64,000 nucleotides of DNA from Solibacillus palustris (GCF_022549215.1 NZ_JAKZFC010000001.1:1302001-1366000); one strand, 5' to 3'; positions 24,037 through 33,283 are shown, counted from the stretch's first letter. The notes: generated by a model from the letters alone, not told the origin. Made by a program: numbers and translations.

Positions 24037-25056
24037 TTATAAACCTTGTTTCCAGTAAAAATAATTCCCATGACCATCTGTTTGATGCAGTGTTTTCTTT
24101 GAGATTGTTTGTCCTTGATTAATGAAATCTACATGTAAATCCGCATCATATATGTTGTTATAAATATGATAAATGCTATGTTGTTTACTTAAATATTGTA
24201 GCAATTCAAGTAAATCATGTTTGAGTTGTGATGGAAACTGATTCGCTACATGTATGTGAAAAATGACAATTTGAGTTGCTTTGTACGCTTCATTTGCCAA
24301 TAGTTTGGGAAGTAGCGCGGTGAAATCTCCTGTCAATAACTGCTTTTCACATTGTTCATGTATAGGTCGAGCACGTTCTAGATTCAATTTACGGTCGATA
24401 AGCTCTGGCCAAATTAAACTTTGTAGCCATAGATATTGCTCCTCATCATTTACGTCAATAATATTTAAATCGATGCCAATTCGGTTGTGGATGATCGGCT
24501 TCTGTGTGATTACTATCGGGTCTCCCAAATTTTTTGCATATAGGGTTAATGGACTTATTTCATCCCCGAATGTTATCGTTTCACTTTGTTGAATGTTGTA
24601 ATGATAGTGATCTACATTTAATAACAAACCGGCACTTGTACCAATTTCGATTATTGTTAACGGCTTTTCCACTTCAGCTGCAATTTCAGAAAGTAGGGGA
24701 TATAAATAGCTTGCTCGCTGGACTTCATTTGTTTGAACGAGTTTCGTTTGAAAAAGTTGAATAAGTTCAATCTGATACTCCGTGCAAAAGGCAATTAGTA
24801 ATTGAAAGCTTTGTTCTAAGTTAGCGTCTTTTGGATTATCAAATACCTGTTTCAACGCTGTTTCACTTTGAACCGCCAAGTATTGAACCGCCGAAAAAAA
24901 TAAATTAGGTTTTGGCTGTGTTTGTGGAATATGCATGATTACATTTAATAATGGCTCATGTGTAATGATACGCCTGCACCAATATTCATAGAGAGGGCTT
25001 TTACCTTTCGCTTCATTATTTGCAAAGCGTAGAAATGTTGCTTTTAACTTTTCCAT
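24037..25056 (-). CDS. DUF2332 family protein
   Basis: Protein of 339 residues. Family features are the N-terminal FLRFANNEAKGKSPLYEYWC, the central QTNEVQRASYLYPLLSEIA, and IIEIGTSAGLLLNVDHYHY, which looks like an S-adenosylmethionine-type glycine loop (E-x-G-x-S-x-G). The biochemical function of DUF2332 is unknown. It is divergent from a LysR gene with about 110 bases between, a typical regulator-target pair. GAGGTG upstream of the ATG. Confidence 0.83.
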   Translation of the reverse strand: MEKLKATFLRFANNEAKGKSPLYEYWCRRIITHEPLLNVIMHIPQTQPKPNLFFSAVQYLAVQSETALKQVFDNPKDANLEQSFQLLIAFCTEYQIELIQLFQTKLVQTNEVQRASYLYPLLSEIAAEVEKPLTIIEIGTSAGLLLNVDHYHYNIQQSETITFGDEISPLTLYAKNLGDPIVITQKPIIHNRIGIDLNIIDVNDEEQYLWLQSLIWPELIDRKLNLERARPIHEQCEKQLLTGDFTALLPKLLANEAYKATQIVIFHIHVANQFPSQLKHDLLELLQYLSKQHSIYHIYNNIYDADLHVDFINQGQTISKKTLHQTDGHGNYFYWKQGL

Positions 25057-25169
25057 ATTTACACCTCATTTCATTGATGTTGTCATTGTATAATGGTTAA
25101 TGAATTAAAGAAATTAATGAAATTTGATAAATATGATTATTAAAATTAATCAAAAGGGTTGGGGAAGAT

Positions 25170-26048
25170 ATGGATTTAAAATGGTTAAAATCGTTTGTAA
25201 CTGTATATGAGGAAGGAAGTTTTCGTGCTGCGGCAGAAAAGTTATTTATTTCACAGCCAAGCATTACGGTACATATCAAAGCATTAGAAGAGGAGTTACA
25301 GGTAGCTTTATTTCAGCGTGAACATACAAAAGTAAGACTTACTATGGTTGGTGAACAGTATTATCCGATCGCCAAAAAATTATTAGCGCATGTAGAGGAG
25401 AGTAAAAATGAAATACGTATTGCGTCGAGCAATCAGAAAACACGTCTTATCATCGCACTATCAGCCGCGTTAATTTCAACCGATCTGTTAAAAGTTATTC
25501 ATAATTTCATTGCATCACATTCAAAATATGAGGTAGAAATGATTATGGAGGACGGGAATCATTTAGACGGAATATTAAGGAACCGTCAAGCGGATGTCGT
25601 CATTTGCTTACAAAAAACAAAATCAAAAGACCTACATTCGGAGCGATTGATTCGTTCACCGATGAAGCTTGTTTATTCATCAAAGATACGATTAGAAGGC
25701 AATCATCATGACCAGCAAATAAAGTGGCTATTAGAAAATTATCCGCTTTATATTGGGTATTTGGATGAACATACTCCTATTTTAGAAAGTTTAGAAAGAG
25801 AGTATAACGTAAGGCGTTATAACAAGGTTCTGGATAGTATTTTTGCAATTAAATTAATGAACGAAGGGCTAGGAATAGGACTATTACCTGAATTTCAAAT
25901 AAAAACTGAGTTAACAGAGGGAAAGCTAAAGGTGCTTGATATTGGCGCGATTGCATCCATTTATCCGATTGATATTTATATGAGCCATTTACGGAATAAC
26001 ATGAATTTGAATCCTTTTTTACGTTTTGTGAGGGCTCAGGTTGAATAA
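25170..26048 (+). CDS. LysR family transcriptional regulator
   Basis: Regulator of 292 residues. The N-terminal helix-turn-helix is canonical (DLKWLKSFVTVYEEGSFRAA, then LFISQPSITVHIKALEEELQ), followed by the linker helix and a LysR substrate-binding domain. Divergent from the DUF2332 gene, which it probably controls. Start ATG 25170 with GGGGAAG upstream. No terminator is obvious. Confidence 0.9.
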   Translation: MDLKWLKSFVTVYEEGSFRAAAEKLFISQPSITVHIKALEEELQVALFQREHTKVRLTMVGEQYYPIAKKLLAHVEESKNEIRIASSNQKTRLIIALSAALISTDLLKVIHNFIASHSKYEVEMIMEDGNHLDGILRNRQADVVICLQKTKSKDLHSERLIRSPMKLVYSSKIRLEGNHHDQQIKWLLENYPLYIGYLDEHTPILESLEREYNVRRYNKVLDSIFAIKLMNEGLGIGLLPEFQIKTELTEGKLKVLDIGAIASIYPIDIYMSHLRNNMNLNPFLRFVRAQVE

Positions 26049-26435
26049 ATCCCCCTTATTATAAGGAAGATATGTTAAAATATAGGATAATAACTAATAC
26101 GTCAGGTTGATTACGAATTCGGAATTGAAAATTACTTTCGGGGACGATCACATATTTTTGGAATGTGCTGATACGTGCGATTTTTCGATGTTTATGTGCG
26201 ATATTGGATGCCTTGTGTGCGATTTTTAGAAAATACGTGCGGTTTTAGAGCATTTGTGTGCGGTATTTTGAATTTACGTGCGATTTTTGAAAATTTCGTG
26301 CGAATCTATAATAAATTGAAAATACGTTTGCTTTGCATCAGAACAATCATTTTAATGAAGTAAATTGCGAGTAATTCATCAAATCGAGGAATTTTTTGAA
26401 TGCTTGCAAACTAGAAAAATATTGGGGGCGCATTC
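26049..26435. other. Intergenic region carrying a periodic array
   Basis: No gene supported. The centre (26175-26302) is the GTGCG array listed separately; the flanks are AT-rich without clear hairpins. Short frames across the array are by-products of the repeat. Confidence 0.5.
26175..26302. repeat. Periodic GTGCG array, 7 units, 20-21 bp period
   Basis: GTGCG begins at 26175, 26196, 26217, 26237, 26258, 26278 and 26298, i.e. steps of 21, 21, 20, 21, 20 and 20. Each is followed by (A/G)(T/A)-rich sequence, usually ATTTT. Between units only the AT character is kept, so this is a phased motif array rather than a tandem duplication. Confidence 0.85.
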
Positions 26436-27050
26436 ATGTTAAGTAATCAAGGGTTTAATTTGTGGGCTGATGAATATGATAAAACGGTTCAGTTGAGTGA
26501 GGAAAATAATCTGTATCCGTTTGCAGGTTATAAGGAAATCTTAAATGTGATTTTTAATGAAGTAATGCAGAAAAGAAATTCTGAAATTTTAGATATCGGC
26601 TTTGGGACAGGCGTATTAACAAGCAAATTGTATGCGAATGGACATCAAATTGATGGTGTGGACTTTTCATCGAAAATGATTGCCATTGCACAATCGATGA
26701 TGCCCAACGCCAATTTAATGGAATGGGATATTTCAATGGGCCTCCCTCCAGAGATACTTGGGAAAAAGTACGATGCCATCATTAGCACATATGCTTTACA
26801 TCACTTAACAGACCAAGAGAAAATAGCGTTCATAGCCATGTTAAAACCAATGCTCAAAGAAGATGGCAAAATTTATATTGGTGACATTGCTTTTGAAACA
26901 CGAGAAAAACATAATCAATGTCGTCAAGAAAGTATTGGATATTGGGATGACGATGAGTTTTATTTTGTACATGAAGAAATTCGTTCTTTATTGAAAAATG
27001 AGTGTGACTTTTATCCAATTTCTCATTGCGGTGGGGTATTTATTCTTTAA
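26436..27050 (+). CDS. SAM-dependent methyltransferase
   Basis: Class I methyltransferase of 204 residues. Motif I is ILDIGFGTGVLTSKL (residues 51-65), then an acidic GVDFSSKMI after strand 2 and DAIISTYALHHLTD as motif IV. The start MLSNQGFNLWADEYDKTV with a Y-D in the leader is common in YrrT/Cfa-like enzymes. Substrate unknown. Strong AGATAT-poor context but GGGGGCG precedes the ATG. Followed by a terminator. Confidence 0.87.
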   Translation: MLSNQGFNLWADEYDKTVQLSEENNLYPFAGYKEILNVIFNEVMQKRNSEILDIGFGTGVLTSKLYANGHQIDGVDFSSKMIAIAQSMMPNANLMEWDISMGLPPEILGKKYDAIISTYALHHLTDQEKIAFIAMLKPMLKEDGKIYIGDIAFETREKHNQCRQESIGYWDDDEFYFVHEEIRSLLKNECDFYPISHCGGVFIL

Positions 27051-27068
27051 ATGTAACACGTAATTTTT

Positions 27069-27106
27069 GGGAGTGGCAAGATAACCTTAGCTACTCCCTT
27101 ATTTTT
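27069..27106 (+). terminator. Terminator after methyltransferase gene
   Basis: GGGAGTGGC pairs with GCTACTCCC, one G-U pair, followed by TTATTTTT. Confidence 0.85.
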
Positions 27107-27119
27107 AACGGAAATTTAG

Positions 27120-27145
27120 TAATCAGGCGCAATTCCGGAATAAGG
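27120..27145 (+). repeat. Degenerate intergenic repeat
   Basis: TAATCAGGCGCAATTCCGGA followed by ATAAGG, similar to the CACAATCGGGCGCGATTGT form at 19604. Lies 50 bases upstream of the ankyrin gene. Confidence 0.55.
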
Positions 27146-27192
27146 TTTGTTGGCTTTTTTTTAAAACTAAATTAATAATGGAGGATTAAATT

Positions 27193-27708
27193 ATGAATTC
27201 AAATGTGAAAGATATCTTTCAATCTATCGAATCAAATGATGTTGAGGCATTGAACAAAGCGCTTATTTCTAACCCATCCTTATCAAATAAAGAAAATGAG
27301 CAAGGTTTAACTCCTTTAGGATTTGCTGCGCATTTTGGTAATAAGAATATTGTACAAGTCCTAATAAATTACAATGCAGATATTAATGCCGTTTCCCATT
27401 CTAAGATAGAATATATCCCGTCAAATACAGCTCTTCATGCAGCAATTGCAGGAGCACGGAATTTAGAAGTCATAGAACTACTATTAAATAATCAAGCTAA
27501 CACAAATATATTTGATAGCAATGGTCATACAGCTTTACATACTGCTGTGTTTCATGATGATAACATCGAACTAATTAACCTTCTTATTAAGCATGGAGCT
27601 TCTGTTCAAGCGGTGGCCGATGGTGGAAAAACGGCATTAGAATTAGCAATCGAACTAGGTAACAATCAAGTAGCTGAAAAATTGCGCCACGTTATCGAAA
27701 CAGCCTAA
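27193..27708 (+). CDS. Ankyrin repeat protein
   Basis: Cytosolic protein of 171 residues made almost entirely of four to five ankyrin repeats, e.g. GLTPLGFAAHFGNKNIVQVL, NTALHAAIAGARNLEVIELL, GHTALHTAVFHDDNIELINL and KTALELAIELGNNQVAEKL. The repeats form a protein-binding solenoid; no other domain is present. GGAGG upstream. Stand-alone gene after a degenerate repeat. Confidence 0.9.
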   Translation: MNSNVKDIFQSIESNDVEALNKALISNPSLSNKENEQGLTPLGFAAHFGNKNIVQVLINYNADINAVSHSKIEYIPSNTALHAAIAGARNLEVIELLLNNQANTNIFDSNGHTALHTAVFHDDNIELINLLIKHGASVQAVADGGKTALELAIELGNNQVAEKLRHVIETA

Positions 27709-27761
27709 TGTCTTTTGAAAATTTATTATGAAATACAAAGTCCTGTCGAGGAGGGATTTTT

Positions 27762-28277
27762 TTGAAAGTTCGGCTGTCAGAGTATGATGAAAATTGGGGT
27801 CGAATGTTTGAAGATGAGGCTCAATTTTTAAGAGAACTATTTGGTGATGAAATTATCAAATTTGAACATTTTGGCAGTACCTCTGTACCAGGAATGAAGG
27901 CAAAACCTGTTATTGACATAATGTGCCTCGTTAAAGATATTAATAAAATTGATGCATTCAATGATAGAATGCGATTGCTTGGATATGATGTTGCCGGTGA
28001 ATGGGGAATACAAGGCAGACGATTATTTCGAAAAGGTGGGGAAACCAGAACCCATCATATACATGTTTATCAATACGATAACGTTCAAATTAAACGACAT
28101 CTGGTGTTCAGAAATTATTTAAGAACTCATCCAGAAGATGTTGAACGATATAGTTGTTTGAAAGAAGAATTGGCTCAACGCTATGAAGATACCGCTTACT
28201 ACAGCAAAGCGAAAAAACCTTTCGTAAATGAATTGGAACAAAGGGCATTGAATTGGTTCGAACACCAAGAAACTTAG
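27762..28277 (+). CDS. GrpB family (UPF0157) protein
   Basis: Protein of 171 residues of the GrpB/UPF0157 family, related to the nucleotidyltransferase superfamily. The signature FEHFGSTSVPGMKAKPVIDI is at about residues 31-50, followed by THHIHVYQYDN and the family C-terminal pattern FRNYLRTHPED and YSKAKKPFV. Biochemical role unsettled, with CoaE-linked and stand-alone forms known. TTG start at 27762 after GAGGAGGG. 53 bases after the ankyrin gene. Confidence 0.88.
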   Translation: MKVRLSEYDENWGRMFEDEAQFLRELFGDEIIKFEHFGSTSVPGMKAKPVIDIMCLVKDINKIDAFNDRMRLLGYDVAGEWGIQGRRLFRKGGETRTHHIHVYQYDNVQIKRHLVFRNYLRTHPEDVERYSCLKEELAQRYEDTAYYSKAKKPFVNELEQRALNWFEHQET

Positions 28278-28300
28278 AAATTATATTAGCCAAAGTGTCA

Positions 28301-28326
28301 GAAACGGGCCATTTTGCGGAACAAGG
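28301..28326 (+). repeat. Degenerate intergenic repeat
   Basis: GAAACGGGCCATTTTGCGGA followed by ACAAGG. Same CGGGC-(N)-GGAACAAG layout as at 27120 and 29848; lies upstream of the GNAT gene. Confidence 0.55.
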
Positions 28327-28462
28327 ATTAGAAATCACAGGAGAAAAAGAGTTAGCATTGGTGAATATTTTGTGTGTCGTATTTTGAGAATTATGGAAAT
28401 GATATTTGGAATTTTTTGGGCTATGTGTGGAAGTGGCTTGTCTTAGGGGAGGAGATAAAAAA

Positions 28463-29017
28463 ATGATTGAATTACGAAAGATTGCCGGGGATAACATAGA
28501 TGAAGTAATAGCGCTTGAAGTTGAAGAAAACCAGAAAGAATTTATATTAGAAACTACTAACCTTAGATGCTTCGCAGACGCTCATATGTTGAACGCAGAT
28601 GGTATACCAGCGACCCCACTAGCCATTTATGCTGATGATACTATGGTTGGTTTTTTGATGTATATTTACGATACGATGGATCATGAATCATTTGAAAATG
28701 AAGTTTTTTATGGCAAGAAGAGTTATTTTATTTGGCATAATATGATTGATAAAAGCTACCAAGGAAAAGGATATGGTAAACTTGCTTTTGAAAAAATGCT
28801 GATGGATATTGAATTTATGCCAAATGGGGAAGCAGAATATGCAGCCCTCTTTTATCATACAAGTAATGTCATAGCTAAAACATTATACGCTTCATTTGGT
28901 TTCGTAGATACTGGAATTATTCAGGATAATTCGATGTTGATGATTAAAAACCTAGATGGGAAAATAACAGAATCCTTAGTAGGATACGATCTATCGGAAA
29001 GAAATGTAAGCTATTAA
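28463..29017 (+). CDS. GNAT acetyltransferase, spermidine/spermine type
   Basis: Acetyltransferase of 184 residues. The layout (IELRKIAGDNIDEVIALEVE at the start, LAIYADDTMVGFLMY in the centre, IDKSYQGKGYGKLAFEKML as the acetyl-CoA loop, and YASFGFVDTGII near the end) resembles spermine/spermidine acetyltransferases such as BltD and PaiA. The substrate assignment is tentative. The frame extends upstream to 28406, but the ATG at 28463 has GGGGAGGAG at ideal spacing. Confidence 0.85.
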   Translation: MIELRKIAGDNIDEVIALEVEENQKEFILETTNLRCFADAHMLNADGIPATPLAIYADDTMVGFLMYIYDTMDHESFENEVFYGKKSYFIWHNMIDKSYQGKGYGKLAFEKMLMDIEFMPNGEAEYAALFYHTSNVIAKTLYASFGFVDTGIIQDNSMLMIKNLDGKITESLVGYDLSERNVSY

Positions 29018-29130
29018 CGTCTCGACCCATTATAAAGTCAAATATCCAGAAGAAAAAACCGATTTTGTTAACTCTGTAATAGGGACAAATTGTTACAGTT
29101 AGCAACTAGAAAAATAGGGGGTTAAAGGAT

Positions 29131-29826
29131 ATGGATATTTCTGGGTGGAAGCAGGATAAATGGACATGGAAAGAATTTACGTTATTGTTATCGCTCGAAT
29201 TTATTTTCGTCATTGTGGTTGTTAAATATGGCGTCCAATCGCTTTATCAAACTTGGTTTAACAATACCTTATACTCAGGAACACTGACCGGATTAACAAT
29301 TGCGATTGTACTGATGTTAGGCTTGTATTTTATCGCACTACGTCCTCAAAAGCTTTCCTGGGGGGAAGTCGGAATAAGAAGATTTCCTGCACAGTACTGG
29401 TGGAAAATCCCTATATGGTTATTGATAACTATTGTTTTAAGTGTCGCGTTAATAGTACTAACAAGTGCATTAGGTAATAGCGTAGACAATAGCAAGACCG
29501 AAAGCCTGCAACAAAATATTAATCTATTTACTATCCTCATTGGAATTATTTCTGCGGGTGTAGTCTCTCCGATTTATGAAGAGATATTTTATCGAGGGTT
29601 TATCTACCGTTGGATTAGAGTAAGGCTTGGCATGAAATGGGGTATCTTGCTTAGTTCGCTAATATTTACAGTTGCGCACTTTCCAACCTTAAATGCAATG
29701 CCAGTGAACTTCATCACCGGTGTTATGTTTGCTTGGGCCTATGAAAAGACGGGTTCTGTTATTCCGGCAATGATCATTCATGGAGTATTTAATACAATCG
29801 CAGTTTTATTAACTGTAACAGGATAA
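29131..29826 (+). CDS. CPBP family intramembrane metalloprotease
   Basis: Membrane protein of 231 residues with about seven helices. The CPBP/CAAX-protease motifs are all present: PIYEEIFYRGFIYRW (E-E-x-x-x-R), FTVAHFPT (second-motif histidine) and IIHGVFNTIAV (H-x-x-x-N). Members cleave membrane proteins or protect against self-made bacteriocins. No bacteriocin gene is visible nearby. AGGGGG upstream of the ATG. Confidence 0.88.
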   Translation: MDISGWKQDKWTWKEFTLLLSLEFIFVIVVVKYGVQSLYQTWFNNTLYSGTLTGLTIAIVLMLGLYFIALRPQKLSWGEVGIRRFPAQYWWKIPIWLLITIVLSVALIVLTSALGNSVDNSKTESLQQNINLFTILIGIISAGVVSPIYEEIFYRGFIYRWIRVRLGMKWGILLSSLIFTVAHFPTLNAMPVNFITGVMFAWAYEKTGSVIPAMIIHGVFNTIAVLLTVTG

Positions 29827-29847
29827 GATAAAAGGTAGAAACATAAT

Positions 29848-29877
29848 CAGTTAACGGGCGCTATCCTGGAGCAAGGG
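29848..29877 (+). repeat. Degenerate intergenic repeat
   Basis: CAGTTAACGGGCGCTATCCT followed by GGAGCAAGGG. A second partial element (ACATTCAGTTGAACAAG, 29913-29929) lies just after it. The rest of 29827-30121 contains a short GC-rich hairpin near 30011 and no gene. Confidence 0.6.
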
Positions 29878-30121
29878 GAAGTGCCATTTTTTCATTTTAG
29901 GGACATTCAGTTGAACAAGAAAAATAAATGAAGAAGATATTTATTCATAAGGGCATTTTCTAGATGGTAAAAAAATTTGCAAATGATTTCTTACTAAACA
30001 GTTGTTACAAGCCCCCATATAATGGGCTTAGTGATGTGCAATCGAGGCACGTTTTTTTTGCTCTTTAAAGAAGGATTATCGTATAAAATGTCGAATGTAG
30101 GTAGAAAAAAGGGGGCATTGT

Positions 30122-30409
30122 ATGCTTACGAATAGCGCTGAACATATGAAAGTTAATCTATTTATGACCTATGATGAATTGTCAGAATACATATTGGTGA
30201 TGTTTGATAAGCATGAATTAATTGTCAAGGTGTTATATTACAAAGCGAAAAATGACGAAGCAACTGATATAGACGTAGAGAAATTTGAAGTTGTAAAGAG
30301 TTTCACTGCTTCAAATTTAGTGGATGCGGAGCTCATGTATTCTAAGTGGAACGATGTACGTATAGCAGTTCCAATGATTTCAGAGTACTTAAAAAGTTGT
30401 AATTACTAA
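30122..30409 (+). CDS. Hypothetical protein
   Basis: Soluble acidic protein of 95 residues (FMTYDELSEYILVMFDKHEL, a helical start, then VKVLYYKAKNDEATDID). No family recognised. AAAAAGGGGG lies eight bases upstream of the ATG, and coding character is good, so it is probably real. Confidence 0.6.
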   Translation: MLTNSAEHMKVNLFMTYDELSEYILVMFDKHELIVKVLYYKAKNDEATDIDVEKFEVVKSFTASNLVDAELMYSKWNDVRIAVPMISEYLKSCNY

Positions 30410-30615
30410 AAGAAATAGAATAGGGTGCACAAAATTATAAGCCTTCCTCAGGGGAAATGAACTGCACCCTAATTGCCAACAAGTTTTGTTCGAGAATCAG
30501 ATCAAATTGAGATTGAAATTGTGGAATAAAGCCATGTATTTTCTGAGATGTTATCATCGTCTTTCTCTTATATAAGTCCTACTTCATAATAATCTGACCA
30601 CGTTTTGCTGCTCCG

Positions 30616-31155
30616 TCATCTCCAAATCCTATTATACTGTGTCTCATTCGAATCTGTTTCTATCATGTAAACATCGGGATTCGTTAACTGTTTCCATTGT
30701 TCAAAGCCAAAGCTTGGCGAAAACGAATTTAATAGCAGCGAGCTGAGATTGCCATGTGTCACAAGTGCAATTGTTTCAGATTCCTTATTATTTAATTCAT
30801 GTACTAATGAAAGAATGCGATGCGCTGCTTCGTTACTAGATTCGCCACCTGTAAATTTTACATCCTTATCTTTAAAGGTTTGTTGTAATTTGTCGTACCA
30901 ATCGGGTAGATTTTCTGAACTTAATACACGCTCCATTAAACGCTCGTCGATTTCAATGTGAAGATTATTTTTCAGAGCAAAGGGCGTAATTGTTTGGATT
31001 GTTCTTGTAAATGGGCTAGAGATGATTCGGTCAATTGAGTACGTTTCAAGAAAATCAGCTAATTGCTGTGCTTGTTCTAATCCTGCTTCTGTTAATGCTG
31101 CTTCAGGTTCTTGTCCTTCAGCTGAGCAATGTCTAATTAATAGGAACTTGGTCAA
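30616..31155 (-). CDS. Histidine phosphatase family protein
   Basis: Phosphoglycerate-mutase-like phosphatase of 179 residues. The catalytic motif reads LIRHCSAEGQ (the usual RHG is RHC), followed by LTEAGLEQAQQL, ISSPFTRTIQT (second Arg), a distal glutamate region and VTHGNLSSLL (second catalytic His). Activity is likely; the substrate is unknown. TTG start at 31155 with GGAGGG seven bases upstream; the frame runs five codons further back. It follows the methyltransferase gene by 54 bases and is probably cotranscribed. Confidence 0.86.
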   Translation of the reverse strand: MTKFLLIRHCSAEGQEPEAALTEAGLEQAQQLADFLETYSIDRIISSPFTRTIQTITPFALKNNLHIEIDERLMERVLSSENLPDWYDKLQQTFKDKDVKFTGGESSNEAAHRILSLVHELNNKESETIALVTHGNLSSLLLNSFSPSFGFEQWKQLTNPDVYMIETDSNETQYNRIWR

Positions 31156-31209
31156 ATTGTATCCCTCCAAATTGAGTTTTAGTTGCTATTTGAATCACGT
31201 TAAACTTCT

Positions 31210-31989
31210 TCAAACAGTTGCACGAATGATTGAACGGGAAAAAGTAGTTGGTAAACCATCTTCTGTTGCATTTTTTTCAAAAATCTTAGTGATTGTATGT
31301 AAATCTGTTTCCATTAATGCTTCAAAAATAGAAGGATGTTGACCAAAACACTTAAGCTTTAGTATATCTTCCGGTGATTCAATAAACTCTGTACTGTTGA
31401 CAGTTTCAATGGTGTATGAGTTGAAATTGCTATTCTCTAATTGCTGATTAATACGTTGTAAAACCGGTGCACCAGTTGTTGATTCAAAGAGATTTGGAAA
31501 TAAAAGAGGCAATTCTTTATTCATGTCATCACCTGGATGGAGTCCTAAAATTTTGCCGCCATCTTTAATTACTTTCCTTAATTGAGGATATGCAGAAGTA
31601 GGGCCTTTTCTTATATAGGCACAATCAAATTCACTGTTATCAAATGGGAGACCTTTTTTAGCATTTCCTAAAACAAATGATACGTTGTTCGTTTTATTGA
31701 ATAATCCAGTTTGAAGAAATTGCTCTGTTATATCAAAGCCTACGATTTCTTTTGCAACTAAACCACATTTTTTTGTAAACTCACCGTGCCCACAACCAAC
31801 ATCTAACACCTTTTTACCTGCTATCATTTGCATTACTTCTTGATCAAAAATTAATTCGCCATTAGGCTCGGTTAATTTAGAATTCCAACTGTAGCTATAA
31901 ATGCCTTGAAATTCGCTTAGCTGCTGATACCATTCAAATGAATGTGGCTGGACCCATTTTAAAAGTGTTTTAGGGTCAGTTAATACCAT
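31210..31989 (-). CDS. SAM-dependent methyltransferase
   Basis: Class I methyltransferase of 259 residues with motif I VLDVGCGHGEFTKKC (residues 61-75), the acidic GFDITEQFL after strand 2, GNAKKGLPFDNSEFDCAYIR (motif III/IV region) and GGKILGLHPGDD. Substrate unknown. Likely two-gene operon with the histidine phosphatase downstream. Confidence 0.86.
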   Translation of the reverse strand: MVLTDPKTLLKWVQPHSFEWYQQLSEFQGIYSYSWNSKLTEPNGELIFDQEVMQMIAGKKVLDVGCGHGEFTKKCGLVAKEIVGFDITEQFLQTGLFNKTNNVSFVLGNAKKGLPFDNSEFDCAYIRKGPTSAYPQLRKVIKDGGKILGLHPGDDMNKELPLLFPNLFESTTGAPVLQRINQQLENSNFNSYTIETVNSTEFIESPEDILKLKCFGQHPSIFEALMETDLHTITKIFEKNATEDGLPTTFSRSIIRATV

Positions 31990-32162
31990 ACAATTTGCCT
32001 CCCTTCGTTATAATGTTATTTTAACATAAATTGGGATTTTATCTGATGTGAATTATTTAGTCTGTTTTCAAAAAGATTATTGTTTTTTAGTAAATAGAGT
32101 TGATGTTCTTGGAAATTTTGTTAAATTAGTTTTAGAATTGGTAAAAGTAGAGGGGGATCATT

Positions 32163-32492
32163 ATGCCGTTGGAACAAGAAGTTCCTAATATATTAACAAT
32201 TGGCTTTATTACGATCATTTTAATATTTACTTTATCAACTATCGCTTTGTGGATTAGAAGTAAAGGGAATAGTACAGCGTATAGTATGGTTTCATTGCAT
32301 TTGTTATTGTTAACGACTGCATTTTATTTCTTTATGAATGCTATTACACTAGATTCCAACCATCCAATGGCTTCTGAAGAGAATTCACTACAATTAGGCA
32401 TTGCAGCTGTATTTTGGGGTTTGAGTATGCTTAGTCTTTTGGTTGCAATATTCAAATTTTCAAGTAGCTCAACAAAAAGTAAACAATCTTGA
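32163..32492 (+). CDS. Small membrane protein
   Basis: Protein of 109 residues with three hydrophobic segments (ILTIGFITIILIFTLSTIAL, LHLLLLTTAFYFFMNAI, and LGIAAVFWGLSMLSLLVAIF) and a serine/lysine-rich tail. GAGGGGG upstream of the ATG. No family recognised. Confidence 0.68.
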   Translation: MPLEQEVPNILTIGFITIILIFTLSTIALWIRSKGNSTAYSMVSLHLLLLTTAFYFFMNAITLDSNHPMASEENSLQLGIAAVFWGLSMLSLLVAIFKFSSSSTKSKQS

Positions 32493-32536
32493 ATTAAAAA
32501 TCTCTTTATAAGGATTATAGTAAATCATTCAATGAT

Positions 32537-32619
32537 ATGACCAATATTACTGCCGGAAAGGTGGAACAGGTCGTGTTAAAGCAGAGGAAATTGATGCAGA
32601 TATCGGGTCAGATGTTTAG
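32537..32619 (+). pseudogene. Frameshifted short gene remnant
   Basis: An ATG frame reads MTNITAGKVEQV, and the next frame continues RVKAEEIDADIGSDV before a TAG. Joined by one frameshift they give a plausible small-protein sequence, so this is likely a decayed gene. Family not recognised. Confidence 0.4.
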
Positions 32620-32626
32620 AAGTGCA

Positions 32627-32651
32627 TAAAAAAGACCTCTATTGTGAGGTA
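32627..32651 (-). terminator. Terminator of the 150-residue membrane protein gene
   Basis: On the minus strand ACCTC-ACAATA-GAGGTC followed by TTTTTT. Confidence 0.75.
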
Positions 32652-32657
32652 AATGTT

Positions 32658-33110
32658 TTAATAATTTTTTGATTGTCTTCTAATCATTTTGTAAAAAATT
32701 CCTATCAATAATCTTGCGAATGGTGTAGTAAAAGGAATTAAAATAAAAGCGTAGATTGTACCCCAAACTAATGTACCATCAATGTTTATCGTTTCCATGC
32801 CACCTCTAACGATAGTTTCACCAAAAATTGCACCTACCGTTCCACTATATAAGGTTACAAGAAACGCACAGATAAGACTTATTAGCCAAAGTTTCTTGTT
32901 AGATAAATCTTTTCTATTGTGAAAATAGCCACCTAAAACTGTAAAAGTAAGTGCAAAAGGAATTACAACCGAAAAATACAACCAACTTTCACCCCGAAAT
33001 GAGGTTACTCCACCAGCCAATATTTGTCCGATTAGCATAAATAACAATGCAGCAACAAATGAAAATACTGCACCGAAAATAAAACCTTTAATCAAAGCAA
33101 AACTTTTCAT
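32658..33110 (-). CDS. Four-helix membrane protein
   Basis: Protein of 150 residues with four hydrophobic segments, beginning LIKGFIFGAVFSFVAALLFM and ending in a basic tail. GGTGG upstream of the start. No family recognised; it has its own terminator. Confidence 0.68.
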   Translation of the reverse strand: MKSFALIKGFIFGAVFSFVAALLFMLIGQILAGGVTSFRGESWLYFSVVIPFALTFTVLGGYFHNRKDLSNKKLWLISLICAFLVTLYSGTVGAIFGETIVRGGMETINIDGTLVWGTIYAFILIPFTTPFARLLIGIFYKMIRRQSKNY

Positions 33111-33283
33111 AATTTCACCACCTAATACTTATTACGAGACAATAATGATTTATCTTTTTAATTATTTACATTACTCTACTATTTTAACAGAATATGTTTA
33201 ACGGCAGAATTTAATTTAAAAACCACATTCTTCAAGAAAACAGCGTATTGAATAAAGCTTAAGAGTAAATAGGCTAAAAAAAT

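Noticed and set aside
26175-26363. Short plus-strand open frame of 62 codons
   Set aside because: It is produced by the GTGCG array; Cys/Arg/Phe-rich translation, no ribosome binding site.
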